Assembly: GCF_018141405.1 (NCBI RefSeq)
Contig: NZ_CP058648.1
Location: 1,503,001-1,567,000, forward strand
Direction: 5' to 3'
Length of the DNA stretch: 64,000 nucleotides
Source of the DNA: Serpentinicella alkaliphila
GTDB lineage: Bacteria > Bacillota > Clostridia > Peptostreptococcales > Natronincolaceae
In this document: piece after piece, positions 36,549 to 44,995 of the stretch
Numbering within the stretch: the first letter of the stretch is position 1
Layout: each line of letters begins with the position of its first letter
The notes under the pieces: generated by a model
The model's database searches: none
What the model saw: the letters and a program-made list of their open reading frames with translations, nothing else
Told to the model about the DNA's origin: nothing
Made by a program: the position numbers and the translations under genes

Positions 36549-38381
36549 ATGAATTTAGCACAACTTGTAATTAGATTTGGATTGCCTTTTTTGGTATTAG
36601 GATTTATTGTTTTAGAAGTATTGATTCTTCCTCTGTTTGGAGATAGAAGTAGAGAAATTAGAAGGGCAGTAGTAAAAATATTTATTTTCCTGATGACTGT
36701 GTTTGTATTACTAACCTATAGTGAAGTTAAAAAAGCCCCTATAGTCTTTGAAATAGGGAGAGTCTTTTCTACAGGAATGATTTTTAGAATAGACTTATTA
36801 AATTATATATTAATTATTTTAGCAGGAGTATTATGGCTGACTATAGGTCTATATGACTTTGAAAAAATAAATTATTTCTTTTATACAATCACTTATATAG
36901 CTACTATTGGTACACTAATGGCTGGAGATTTAATAAGCTTTTTCCTATTCTTTGAAATAATGACCTTTAGCTCCTATGCGCTAATGGTATACCATAGAGG
37001 TAAGGAACAGCTTGAGGCCGGTTATGTATATATCTATATGGGAGTAATTGGTGGGCTTAGTATTTTGAGCGGTATATTAATGCTTTCCGTATATACAGGT
37101 ACCTTTAGTTGGACTAATTTGGCTGTTGAGTTTAGTCAAATGGGAGCAATCAAGTACTTTATTGCATTCTTTTTAATAGCTGGTTTTGGAGTAAAGGCCG
37201 GTATGGTTCCATTTCATTTTTGGGTAGCGAGAATTTATCAAAGAGCACCAATATCTATAATTGCGTTATCCTCCGGTATGCTAATGAAAATAGGGGCTTA
37301 TGGGATTCTAAAAGTTTTCTCTGTAATATTTTTTGTAGATGTTAGAAATATCGATAATGTCAATCAGTTATTATGGCAAGTGGGTAGCAGAGTTGGTGGT
37401 GTTCTAATTTGGATAGGCATATTAACTATGCTTATTGGAGTTTTTATGGCATTGTTACAGGGTAATATGAAGCGTATGCTGGCATACCATAGTGTTAGTC
37501 AAATGGGTTATATTATTATGGGAGTTGGAGTTGCTGGATACTTAGGACATCAAGGGGCTATGGGGTTTGTTGGAAGTGTATTTCATATGGTAAATCATGC
37601 CTTCTTTAAGGTGCTACTGTTTATGGTAGCGGGTGTGGTATATATGAGAACCGAGGAATCTAATATGTATGAGTTAGGTGGCTTATGGAGGAAGATGCCC
37701 ATTACTGCTCTCTTGTGCTTAATTGCTGTATTTGGCATTACAGGAATGCCAGGTTTTAATGGGTTCGCTAGTAAGTCAGTATTACATCATGCTATTATAG
37801 AGGCCTATGAATACGGTCACTACTCCTATAAGTATGCTGAATTATTTTTTAAATTAGTTAGTGCTGGTACAGTTTGTTCGTTTATTAAGTTTTTCGTTTT
37901 TATTTTCCTTGGGAAGTGCCCAGACAGGTTTAAATATATAAAAGGTGATTTCCATAGGATGTCAGTGGCTATGTCTGTTTTAGCAGTATTTATCATCGGT
38001 ATAGGGATATTTCCAAACTTATTTGTGGACAATCTACTTGCACCTGCAGCAATTGCATTTCAATATGATTTAAGCTTTATTAATAAATATATAATTGGAT
38101 TAGATTTTTGGGGTGCAAAGGATATGGTAGCTATGATAGGAATATATTTCTTTGGACTAGGAATGTTTATTATAGGGTCTAAATATCATTTATTCCATAT
38201 GCATCTTCCTAGATGGGTTAGTGCAGAAAGATATATATATACTCCTGTAACTACATTTTTTGGTAGACTATCAGATTATTGCATTCAAAGGTATGAGACA
38301 AGAATTATTTTTGGGGATGTATTTATATATACAATGATACTTACTGTAATTCTTACTATGTGGATGTTAACAAACGTCTAA
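36549..38381 (+). CDS. Large NuoL/MrpA-like antiporter subunit with degenerate LPxAH motif
   Basis: A 610-residue paralogue of the upstream gene; long blocks agree, for example GMPGFNGFASKS and VSAGTVCSFIKFFVF. FLFFEIMTF keeps the TM5 Glu and GFGVKAGMVPFHFW the TM7 Lys. But where the upstream gene has LPRAH, this one reads VARIY (residues 226-230), so the conserved Pro and His are lost, and APTPASALLSG has become APISIIALSSG. Other channel residues (NHAFFK, MKRMLAYHS) remain. GGGAGGAG precedes ATG. It is the last gene of the operon. Confidence 0.9.
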   Translation: MNLAQLVIRFGLPFLVLGFIVLEVLILPLFGDRSREIRRAVVKIFIFLMTVFVLLTYSEVKKAPIVFEIGRVFSTGMIFRIDLLNYILIILAGVLWLTIGLYDFEKINYFFYTITYIATIGTLMAGDLISFFLFFEIMTFSSYALMVYHRGKEQLEAGYVYIYMGVIGGLSILSGILMLSVYTGTFSWTNLAVEFSQMGAIKYFIAFFLIAGFGVKAGMVPFHFWVARIYQRAPISIIALSSGMLMKIGAYGILKVFSVIFFVDVRNIDNVNQLLWQVGSRVGGVLIWIGILTMLIGVFMALLQGNMKRMLAYHSVSQMGYIIMGVGVAGYLGHQGAMGFVGSVFHMVNHAFFKVLLFMVAGVVYMRTEESNMYELGGLWRKMPITALLCLIAVFGITGMPGFNGFASKSVLHHAIIEAYEYGHYSYKYAELFFKLVSAGTVCSFIKFFVFIFLGKCPDRFKYIKGDFHRMSVAMSVLAVFIIGIGIFPNLFVDNLLAPAAIAFQYDLSFINKYIIGLDFWGAKDMVAMIGIYFFGLGMFIIGSKYHLFHMHLPRWVSAERYIYTPVTTFFGRLSDYCIQRYETRIIFGDVFIYTMILTVILTMWMLTNV

Positions 38382-38428
38382 ATTATTTAGATCTGTAATT
38401 AAAGCTTAAAGGAAAGGAAAATCATTTT

Positions 38429-39295
38429 ATGAAATTAGGATCACATGTTTCTATGGCAGGTAAGGGATTACTTTCAGCGGCTCAGGAAGCACACTCTTAT
38501 GGAGCAAATACATTTATGGTGTATACCGGGGCTCCACAAAACACAATAAGAAAAAAGATTGAAGATTTATATATTGAGGAAGGCAAAGCATATATGCAAG
38601 AGCATGGTATTTCTGAAATTATTGTTCATGCACCATATATTATAAATCTTGCTTCTCCAGAGAAGCGTACCTTCAAATTGGCTGTAGATTTTCTGACTAG
38701 AGAAATTGAAAGAACAGAAGCAATAGGTTCAAAGCATATTATTCTTCATCCAGGGTCTCATGTAAAGACTGGAGAGGATGTAGGTTTAGCTAGGATAATT
38801 GAAGGATTGAATGAAGTCATTTACAAGGAGCAGAAGGTCAAAATAACGTTAGAGCTTATGGCTGGAAAAGGAACTGAATTAAACTATGATTTTAACCATA
38901 CTGCAGCTATTTTTAATGGTGTAATACATGGGGATAAGCTAGCAGTATGCTTTGATACTTGTCATGTACATGATGCTGGTTATGATATTATAAATAATTT
39001 TGATGGTGTTTTAGAGGAATTTGATAAAATCGTTGGTTTAGACCGATTAGAGGTATTCCATATAAATGGGTCATTAAATCCCAGGGGAGCAAGAAAGGAT
39101 CGTCATGCAAATATTGGGGCTGGTCTTGATAATCCAAAGGGCTTAGACCATATAGGATATGATGCTCTACATTATATAGTAAATCATGAATTTGTTAAAG
39201 ATAAACCATGTATTCTAGAAACACCTTGGATAGATAAAAATACGAATTTGTATAAAGAAGAGATTGCAATGCTTAAAGCAGAAAAAAGTAAGTGA
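38429..39295 (+). CDS. nfo: Endonuclease IV
   Basis: A 288-residue AP endonuclease that cuts DNA at abasic sites. The start [18 protein letters not shown] and [14 protein letters not shown] are typical, and the zinc ligands appear in [33 protein letters not shown], and [16 protein letters not shown] near the end carries the last family block. AAAGGAAAGG lies before ATG. It is 47 bases after the Mrp operon, probably by chance linkage. Confidence 0.96.
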   Translation: MKLGSHVSMAGKGLLSAAQEAHSYGANTFMVYTGAPQNTIRKKIEDLYIEEGKAYMQEHGISEIIVHAPYIINLASPEKRTFKLAVDFLTREIERTEAIGSKHIILHPGSHVKTGEDVGLARIIEGLNEVIYKEQKVKITLELMAGKGTELNYDFNHTAAIFNGVIHGDKLAVCFDTCHVHDAGYDIINNFDGVLEEFDKIVGLDRLEVFHINGSLNPRGARKDRHANIGAGLDNPKGLDHIGYDALHYIVNHEFVKDKPCILETPWIDKNTNLYKEEIAMLKAEKSK

Positions 39296-39318
39296 TGTCA
39301 AGTAGTCACTTACTTTTT
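39286..39318. terminator. Terminator between nfo and the minus-strand lipoprotein
   Basis: AAGTAAGTGA (39286-39295, including the nfo stop) pairs with TCACTTACTT (39306-39315), followed by TTTTA. A-rich sequence on the left lets it serve the minus strand too. Confidence 0.82.
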
Positions 39319-39323
39319 TAATG

Positions 39324-40280
39324 CTATTCTTTAATAACTGATTCAAAAACTTCTTCCATCAACTTTGTATTTTTTATTACAATGGATCCCTTTAGCTGTG
39401 TTAGATAGAAATCCTGTTTGTTTAACTCACCCTCCAAATCTTCTATGGAAAGCTCCATTTTCTGTATTACATCTTCAGCATCTCTTTCTAGAAGCTGATT
39501 TCTAACAGCATTTAACAATTCTTTTATCTTTGCAGTTTCTTGTAATGCTTCCTCGTAGTTATCCTCGTATGCTAAAAGAACAACCTGTCGGTTATGGGCA
39601 GTAATTTTAATTACTTCACTAGGTACTTTGTCTTTAAAATATCTTCTAAATTCAGCTAGTCTATAAGTTAATTCGTTAATAAGATTTAGTCCTGTTATTC
39701 TGTCTCTTTGTTGAATTGCTATAGTAGCCTCATCAAAAACGCTTTCATATCCCTTTACTTTTTCTTGATCAGCGTTAACTTTTTTAAGTTCCCTTTCAAT
39801 TAAGTTCCATTTTGTATTTATTTCACTCATTCTTTTATTAATTTCAAACCATATGTCATCAATTGAGTTAGGAAGTACTTCGATATCAGCTGCATGACCT
39901 TCTATATCTTCAACAAATAAAGAGTGAACAAGAATACTATTTTGGAGGATATGCATATTAATATTTATATCTCTTTCGGCAGTTTCTTGTTTTTCATCAA
40001 GGGGCATATCTACATCAGATGTTTCTGTTACCTCAGCCTTTTTTTGCTCTTTTTCAGCTAAAGCTTTTTCAATACCAGGGACAGCATCTAAATCATAAAT
40101 TAATTCCCTGAGCATATCCTCCGTTTCAACGAAGGCATCTGGAACCTCTGACATTTGGTTTTGGCTATTAGATGGATTTTTCTTATTTTCATCTTCAGTA
40201 TTTCCTCTACAACCAAATAAACTGAAAACTAATAAAAACATAATTATAACTATTAATGTATTTGAATTGCTTTTTTTCAT
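39324..40280 (-). CDS. Hypothetical lipoprotein, helical
   Basis: A 318-residue exported protein. The first 24 residues are a lipoprotein signal ending in the lipobox LFGC, so Cys24 would be lipidated. A low-complexity linker with Asn, Ser and Glu follows. The rest is highly charged and mostly helical, with KAEVTETSDVDMPLDEK near residue 90. I do not recognise the family. A GGAGGTG site precedes the ATG on the minus strand. It faces the coiled-coil gene at 40435 across a 154-base divergent region. Confidence 0.8.
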   Translation of the reverse strand: MKKSNSNTLIVIIMFLLVFSLFGCRGNTEDENKKNPSNSQNQMSEVPDAFVETEDMLRELIYDLDAVPGIEKALAEKEQKKAEVTETSDVDMPLDEKQETAERDININMHILQNSILVHSLFVEDIEGHAADIEVLPNSIDDIWFEINKRMSEINTKWNLIERELKKVNADQEKVKGYESVFDEATIAIQQRDRITGLNLINELTYRLAEFRRYFKDKVPSEVIKITAHNRQVVLLAYEDNYEEALQETAKIKELLNAVRNQLLERDAEDVIQKMELSIEDLEGELNKQDFYLTQLKGSIVIKNTKLMEEVFESVIKE

Positions 40281-40434
40281 TTGTTATCACCTCCATTTTA
40301 TTTTTTCCAGAATTACAAAAAAACATTACAAATAAATATTTTTTGTTTAGGACAATATGGTACTTTTGTCTTGAAGGATTATTGTGTTTTTTAACGAATA
40401 TAATATGAATATTTTATGAACAGAGGAGATTATT

Positions 40435-41043
40435 ATGTTTTTTAGAAGATCAATAGATATAGAATTAGATGAAAATATTATAAAGAAGAAAAAAATACCT
40501 ATTTTGCTTAAAGATAAAACTTGGTTATATATACGAGACAATTGTAAAAATAGAGCTATGGATTCAATATCAAAGGAATTGGAAGTTATAATAAAGGAAG
40601 AGGCAAACCTTCAGAAACATATGAGAACAATGAAAGAAAAAAAGAGAGTTCTGATGAATAAGGTTATAAACCTATCAGACTTAGTAAATACCAAGGGTGA
40701 GGAACGATATATACCTGAGATAGAAAAGAGCAAAAGTGAAATTGAGCAAATCAATATAGAGATAGATCAAACATATGATATGCTTTTAGAGTTTCCAAAG
40801 AAAATTGAACAGGTAAATCTTCAGTTATTAAAGGAAACTGTAAAGGTTGCATATCAAAATGTTCAAACAAATCAAACTCAACTAAATAGCTTAGATAAGG
40901 AAATTTATGGTTTGAGAGAAAAACTAAATAAATTAAGAGAAGAAAAGGAAATAGTAGAAAAAAAAGTTGGAATTTTATATGGCTTCCTACATACTCTAGT
41001 AGGGGCTGATGAGATGGAGAAACTTGATATTAAAACCAAGTAA
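40435..41043 (+). CDS. Coiled-coil hypothetical protein
   Basis: A 202-residue soluble protein with long heptad-like Lys and Glu rich helices from about residue 40 to 185. The N-terminus FFRRSIDIELDENIIKKKKIPIL is a short globular segment. No catalytic motif or membrane helix is seen and I do not recognise a family. AGAGGAG lies upstream of ATG, and TATAAT at 40399-40404 may be its -10 box. Confidence 0.75.
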   Translation: MFFRRSIDIELDENIIKKKKIPILLKDKTWLYIRDNCKNRAMDSISKELEVIIKEEANLQKHMRTMKEKKRVLMNKVINLSDLVNTKGEERYIPEIEKSKSEIEQINIEIDQTYDMLLEFPKKIEQVNLQLLKETVKVAYQNVQTNQTQLNSLDKEIYGLREKLNKLREEKEIVEKKVGILYGFLHTLVGADEMEKLDIKTK

Positions 41044-41169
41044 GATAGAGAGGATCAGTTTTTTAAAATACGGATCCCTCTTTTATTTTGCATAATGATA
41101 CTATAAAAGAATAAAATAAAGTGGTATTATATAGTGAGATTTAACTTAAGGTTTAGAAGAGGTGGAATT

Positions 41170-41538
41170 GTGGTAAAGGGTTTAGGTGTTGATATTATAG
41201 AGATTAGAAGAATTGCAAATGCTATAGAAAAAAACCCCAAATTTCTAAAACGAGTGTTTAATGACACTGAATTAGAAAGTGTGTATAACAAAAGTGACAA
41301 ATCAACAAGTCTTGCGGGATATTTTGCGGCTAAGGAAGCTGTAGCCAAATCCTTAGGAATAGGAATTAAAAGTATAAAGTGGACTGATATAGAAATAAAG
41401 AAAGATATACATGGAAAACCATATGTTAAATTGCATAATAATGCAGAGAAAATTGCATATAGTAAACATATATGTGAAATATTAATATCCATATCACATA
41501 GTAAAGAAAATGCTATTGCTCAAGCTATAGCTATATAA
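41170..41538 (+). CDS. acpS: Holo-[acyl-carrier-protein] synthase
   Basis: It adds the phosphopantetheine arm of CoA to acyl carrier protein. The 122 residues show KGLGVDIIEIRRI with the metal-binding Asp and GYFAAKEAVAKSLG with Glu and Lys, plus SISHSKENAIAQA at the end. I chose GTG 41170 (VKGLGVDI) because AGAGGTGG lies just before it; the longer frame from 41134 adds residues not seen in the family. It heads a cluster with the GerS-like and alr genes. Confidence 0.95.
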   Translation: MVKGLGVDIIEIRRIANAIEKNPKFLKRVFNDTELESVYNKSDKSTSLAGYFAAKEAVAKSLGIGIKSIKWTDIEIKKDIHGKPYVKLHNNAEKIAYSKHICEILISISHSKENAIAQAIAI

Positions 41539-41561
41539 ATATTTATCGAAGGGGGATAAAT

Positions 41562-42200
41562 GTGAAAATCTGTAGAATGGTATTATGTGTTTTACTATGC
41601 TTAAGTCTATTAGTTGCATGCAATCAACCTACAGATAAAGAAGCTTATTATAAGATACAAAAGAAACTAGGAGAATTAGAGTCCTATGAATGTATTGCAA
41701 GAGTAAACGTAATTAATGATGATGAGGAAATTACAGAATACACGTATAAACAGATATTTAAGAAGCCGGATTCTTATCGATTAGAGGTTCTATACCCAGA
41801 TTCCATTAAAGGAAATTTGATGGTATCTAATGGGAAAATAGCTTGGGTATACTCACCTTCAATAAATCATACTTACAAGATAGACTTCACACAAAAACAG
41901 CAAAATGAGTTATTATTTATAGGATATTTTATGAAAAATTATATAACTTCTAAAGAGTCTGAAATTAATAGTGAAACAAATAATAAAAGGCAGCTTATAG
42001 TTATTTCTACAGATATTCCAGGTGGGAACCAACATTTTTCTAAGCAGAAACTATGGTTCGATAGAAAAAGTCTACTCCCAACACAATTACAAATTTTAGA
42101 CGGCCAAAACAAACCTGTTTTTAATGTCTATTATGAAGATTTTAATTACAATCCTAAACTAGAAGATAACATTTTTCATTTAAATACACAATCACAGTAA
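41562..42200 (+). CDS. GerS-like germination lipoprotein
   Basis: A 212-residue lipoprotein with a signal ending in the lipobox LVAC (Cys near residue 20). The mature part has the LolA/LppX-like pattern: ESYECIARVNVIND, YKQIFKKPDSYRLEV, LWFDRKSLLPTQLQ. In Clostridioides difficile gerS lies just upstream of alr2 and is needed for spore cortex breakdown. The same order and similar length here make GerS function likely but not proven. The start is GTG 41562 with GGGGG upstream. Confidence 0.75.
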   Translation: MKICRMVLCVLLCLSLLVACNQPTDKEAYYKIQKKLGELESYECIARVNVINDDEEITEYTYKQIFKKPDSYRLEVLYPDSIKGNLMVSNGKIAWVYSPSINHTYKIDFTQKQQNELLFIGYFMKNYITSKESEINSETNNKRQLIVISTDIPGGNQHFSKQKLWFDRKSLLPTQLQILDGQNKPVFNVYYEDFNYNPKLEDNIFHLNTQSQ

Positions 42201-42214
42201 TGGGGGATTAGAGA

Positions 42215-43384
42215 ATGTTCACAAATAAACACTATTTGAGGCCAACATGGGCTGAAATTAATTTAGATAATCTTAAATATAATATAAAAGCTTTAAAGAA
42301 ACTAATCGGAGATAAAACTGAAATATGTGCTGTCGTAAAAGCTGATGCATATGGACATGGTTCAACACATGTTGCAAAGGTTTTTGTTGAAAGTGGTATT
42401 AATATTCTTGCTGTTGCTACATTAACTGAAGCTATTGAGCTTAGAAAATCAGGCTGTGACGTTTCAATAATAATTTTAGGTTATACCCCTATAGATCAAG
42501 GGGATCTATTGCTAGAGTACGACATTATACAGACAATCTATAGCTATGATCAGGCCATTGCTTTCGCTAAAATAGCAAAGGAAATGAATAAAGAGCTGAC
42601 TATTCATATTAAAGTTGATACAGGTATGTCTAGATTGGGTTTTCAAATATCAGATAAGGATGCTATAAAAAGTATTTTCAATATGGAGAATTTAAAGGTA
42701 CAGGGCTTGTATACGCATTTTGCCCTTGCAGATGAAAGGGATAAGACCTTTACTTATGAGCAATTTAATCGCTTTAATAGTCTGGTAAATGAATTAGAAA
42801 GTGAAGGATATCAGATTCCTATTAAACATTGCTCAAATAGTGCTGCTGTTATTGATTTACCGGAGATGAATTTAGATATGGTTAGGGCAGGAATTATGCT
42901 ATATGGGCTATATCCTTCGGATGAAGTAAATAAAGAAAGGATTAATCTAAAACCCGTGATGGCCCTTAAAACTACAGTTTCTCATGTTAAAACTGTGCAG
43001 ATGAATCAAGGAGTTAGCTATGGACATAGATTTGTTACAAATAAGACTACTAAAATAGCAACTTTGCCTGTAGGCTATGCGGATGGGATATCAAGATTAT
43101 TAACAAATAAAATGACTGTAACTTATAAGGGCACAGAACTTCCAGTTATAGGTACAATCTGTATGGACCAATGCATGGTTGATGCTTCCTCCGTAGACAT
43201 TAAAGTAGGCGATGAAGTTATAATATTTAGTAATACTCAAAATGATGGACATATAGTAGATGATTTAGCTAAGCAGTTAGGGACAATTAACTATGAGATT
43301 ATATGTATGCTAGGTACTAGAGTTCCGAGAGTATACTTGGAAGATAATAACGTTGTACATATAAGAGATATTTTGTTAAAATAA
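42215..43384 (+). CDS. alr: Alanine racemase
   Basis: A 389-residue PLP enzyme that interconverts L- and D-alanine for peptidoglycan. AVVKADAYGHGSTHV holds the PLP Lys near residue 40; the catalytic Tyr lies in GVSYGHRF near residue 270. VDTGMSRLGF and GTICMDQCMVD are also family motifs. GGGGGATTAG precedes ATG. The order lipoprotein-alr-ndoAI-ndoA is conserved in many Firmicutes. Confidence 0.96.
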   Translation: MFTNKHYLRPTWAEINLDNLKYNIKALKKLIGDKTEICAVVKADAYGHGSTHVAKVFVESGINILAVATLTEAIELRKSGCDVSIIILGYTPIDQGDLLLEYDIIQTIYSYDQAIAFAKIAKEMNKELTIHIKVDTGMSRLGFQISDKDAIKSIFNMENLKVQGLYTHFALADERDKTFTYEQFNRFNSLVNELESEGYQIPIKHCSNSAAVIDLPEMNLDMVRAGIMLYGLYPSDEVNKERINLKPVMALKTTVSHVKTVQMNQGVSYGHRFVTNKTTKIATLPVGYADGISRLLTNKMTVTYKGTELPVIGTICMDQCMVDASSVDIKVGDEVIIFSNTQNDGHIVDDLAKQLGTINYEIICMLGTRVPRVYLEDNNVVHIRDILLK

Positions 43385-43557
43385 AATAAAGTTATATGTA
43401 CTTTTTTTGTATAATTTAATAGGGTTATAGACAAAATTATAATAACCAATATATAGATGTACTATATTTATATATATAAATGTATGGTGTGGATATATAG
43501 ACTATATATAGCAGATAATATAGCATTAAAATCATGAAATCATTTGGAGGTGCAAAT

Positions 43558-43833
43558 ATGGCTGACTCTAAGCGTATTATTATTAGTTTACCAGACGTAT
43601 TGTTAAAAGAAGTAGATTTTATTGTTTCAATGGAAAAAACCAATAGGAGTGAGTTTATAAGGGAGGCAATGAAGCTATACATTAGGGAGAAAAACAAGAT
43701 GAAATTAAGAGAGAAAATGAAAAAGGGCTATCAAGAAATGGCTGCTATTAATTTAACCTTGGCTGAAACTGGACTTAGTCTAGATGTTAACTCCTTAGAA
43801 AGCTACGAAGCTGAAATAGCGGAGTGTGAGTAA
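43558..43833 (+). CDS. ndoAI: NdoAI-like antitoxin (ribbon-helix-helix)
   Basis: A 91-residue ribbon-helix-helix DNA-binding protein. [19 protein letters not shown] is the ribbon and first helix, followed by [13 protein letters not shown]. It should neutralise the NdoA toxin and repress the operon. ATG 43558 has GGAGGTG upstream; starting earlier adds the untypical MKSFGGAN. The stop is one base before ndoA. Confidence 0.9.
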   Translation: MADSKRIIISLPDVLLKEVDFIVSMEKTNRSEFIREAMKLYIREKNKMKLREKMKKGYQEMAAINLTLAETGLSLDVNSLESYEAEIAECE

Positions 43834-43834
43834 G

Positions 43835-44185
43835 GTGATTGTAAAAAGAGGAGATATTTTCTATGCTGATTTAAGTCCTGTTATTGGTTCTGAACAAGGT
43901 GGAGTAAGACCAGTATTGATAGTGCAAAATGACATTGGAAATAGGTATAGTCCTACTGTTATTATTACTGCAATAACCTCCCAAATTAACAAGGCAAAAT
44001 TGCCAACTCATGTTGAAATTTCTGCTTCTGAATATGGATTGGTTAAGGATTCAGTTATTTTACTAGAACAAATCCGAACTATCGATAAGAGGCGCTTAGA
44101 TGAAAAGATCGGTCACCTAGATGATGAAATGATGAAAAAGGTGAATGAGGCTTTATTAATTAGTTTTGGGCTAGTTGATGTTTAA
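43835..44185 (+). CDS. ndoA: mRNA interferase NdoA (MazF family toxin)
   Basis: A 116-residue endoribonuclease that cuts mRNA, usually at UACAU in this branch. [30 protein letters not shown] and [12 protein letters not shown] are typical, and the length equals that of the Bacillus enzyme. GTG 43835 gives the standard MIVKRGD start; GTG 43826 would overlap the antitoxin stop. Confidence 0.95.
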   Translation: MIVKRGDIFYADLSPVIGSEQGGVRPVLIVQNDIGNRYSPTVIITAITSQINKAKLPTHVEISASEYGLVKDSVILLEQIRTIDKRRLDEKIGHLDDEMMKKVNEALLISFGLVDV

Positions 44186-44188
44186 AAT

Positions 44189-44226
44189 GGGCTTAAGGTG
44201 TTACTTAGGTCTATTTTGTATTTTTT
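44189..44226 (+). terminator. Possible terminator after ndoA
   Basis: GGGCTTAAG (44189-44197) can pair with CTTAGGTCT (44204-44212), using three G-U pairs. ATTTTGTATTTTTT follows. Confidence 0.4.
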
Positions 44227-44330
44227 GAAAAATAGGAGTATTAATATGTTCTTTCTATAGTTAGATATATATGATATAATATTTGATAGTCAAAGTTAGA
44301 GGTACAACTATACTAATAGGGGGTTAACAT

Positions 44331-44804
44331 ATGGGCTTAAAAATGAAAAAGTCAGCGGTAATAGCTGTAATTACTACTAGTATTGTACTTGTTACACAAT
44401 TTGTATATGCAAATACTAGAGAGCCAGGGTCTAGTGACGATCCTATCGTAACTATGTCATATGTAGAGCAAAGAATTGAGCAATTAAAGTTTTATGTAGA
44501 CCAAAACAAATCAAATAATACAGGTGGTAGTTCAGCTCCAACTTTTGAAGTAGTTGAGCTTAAAGCTGGACAAAGTCTTATTGCCTCTGCTAGTACAGAA
44601 ATTATACTAAGGGGTGGGACAGCCTTAGCAATTGATAGTCAATTAGGAGGTTTGTCTAATGTAACTGCCGCAAGAGATATTAGAAGAAATGAACAAATTC
44701 CTGCAAATCACCTAATAATTGTTCCGAGGGATGACGGTAGAGGTGTAAGGGCGTCAACTAATACAATTTTAATGGTACGTGGTGGATATATAATAAGTAA
44801 TTAA
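44331..44804 (+). CDS. Secreted hypothetical protein
   Basis: A 157-residue protein with an N-terminal signal sequence (residues 1-27, ending FVYANT). The mature part has a short helix (TMSYVEQRIEQLKFYVDQ), a Ser/Gly linker and a beta-rich C-terminus (AGQSLIASASTEIILRGGTALAI, NTILMVRGGYII). I do not know the family name. GGGGG lies nine bases before ATG and a terminator follows, so it is monocistronic. A TATAAT at 44275-44280 may be its -10 box. Confidence 0.75.
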   Translation: MGLKMKKSAVIAVITTSIVLVTQFVYANTREPGSSDDPIVTMSYVEQRIEQLKFYVDQNKSNNTGGSSAPTFEVVELKAGQSLIASASTEIILRGGTALAIDSQLGGLSNVTAARDIRRNEQIPANHLIIVPRDDGRGVRASTNTILMVRGGYIISN

Positions 44805-44823
44805 TAAACTAGGCGATACATAT

Positions 44824-44855
44824 AGACTTCCAAACAATGAGGGAGTCTTTTATCT
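44824..44855 (+). terminator. Intrinsic terminator
   Basis: AGACTTCC (44824-44831) pairs with GGGAGTCT (44841-44848), one G-U pair, followed by TTTATCTTT. Confidence 0.75.
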
Positions 44856-44995
44856 TTATTCGAGGGTTTAAGTGGGATAATTATCAATAGCAATAATTGA
44901 TACCTATACAATTTATCAATAAAATAGTAAAATTTTATAGTAATACAAAAAATGAACTTAGACCATATAGAACTTCCAGTAAGGAGTGGGATTAG

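Noticed and set aside
40347-40541. A 64-codon minus-strand frame overlapping the coiled-coil gene start
   Set aside because: Low complexity, no ribosome site, and it covers the promoter region and start of the + strand gene.
41127-41492. A 121-codon minus-strand frame
   Set aside because: It lies opposite acpS and has no ribosome site or family motif.
43534-43557. Longer N-terminus for the NdoAI antitoxin
   Set aside because: GGAGGTG at 43546-43552 is inside the extension and is the ribosome site for ATG 43558.
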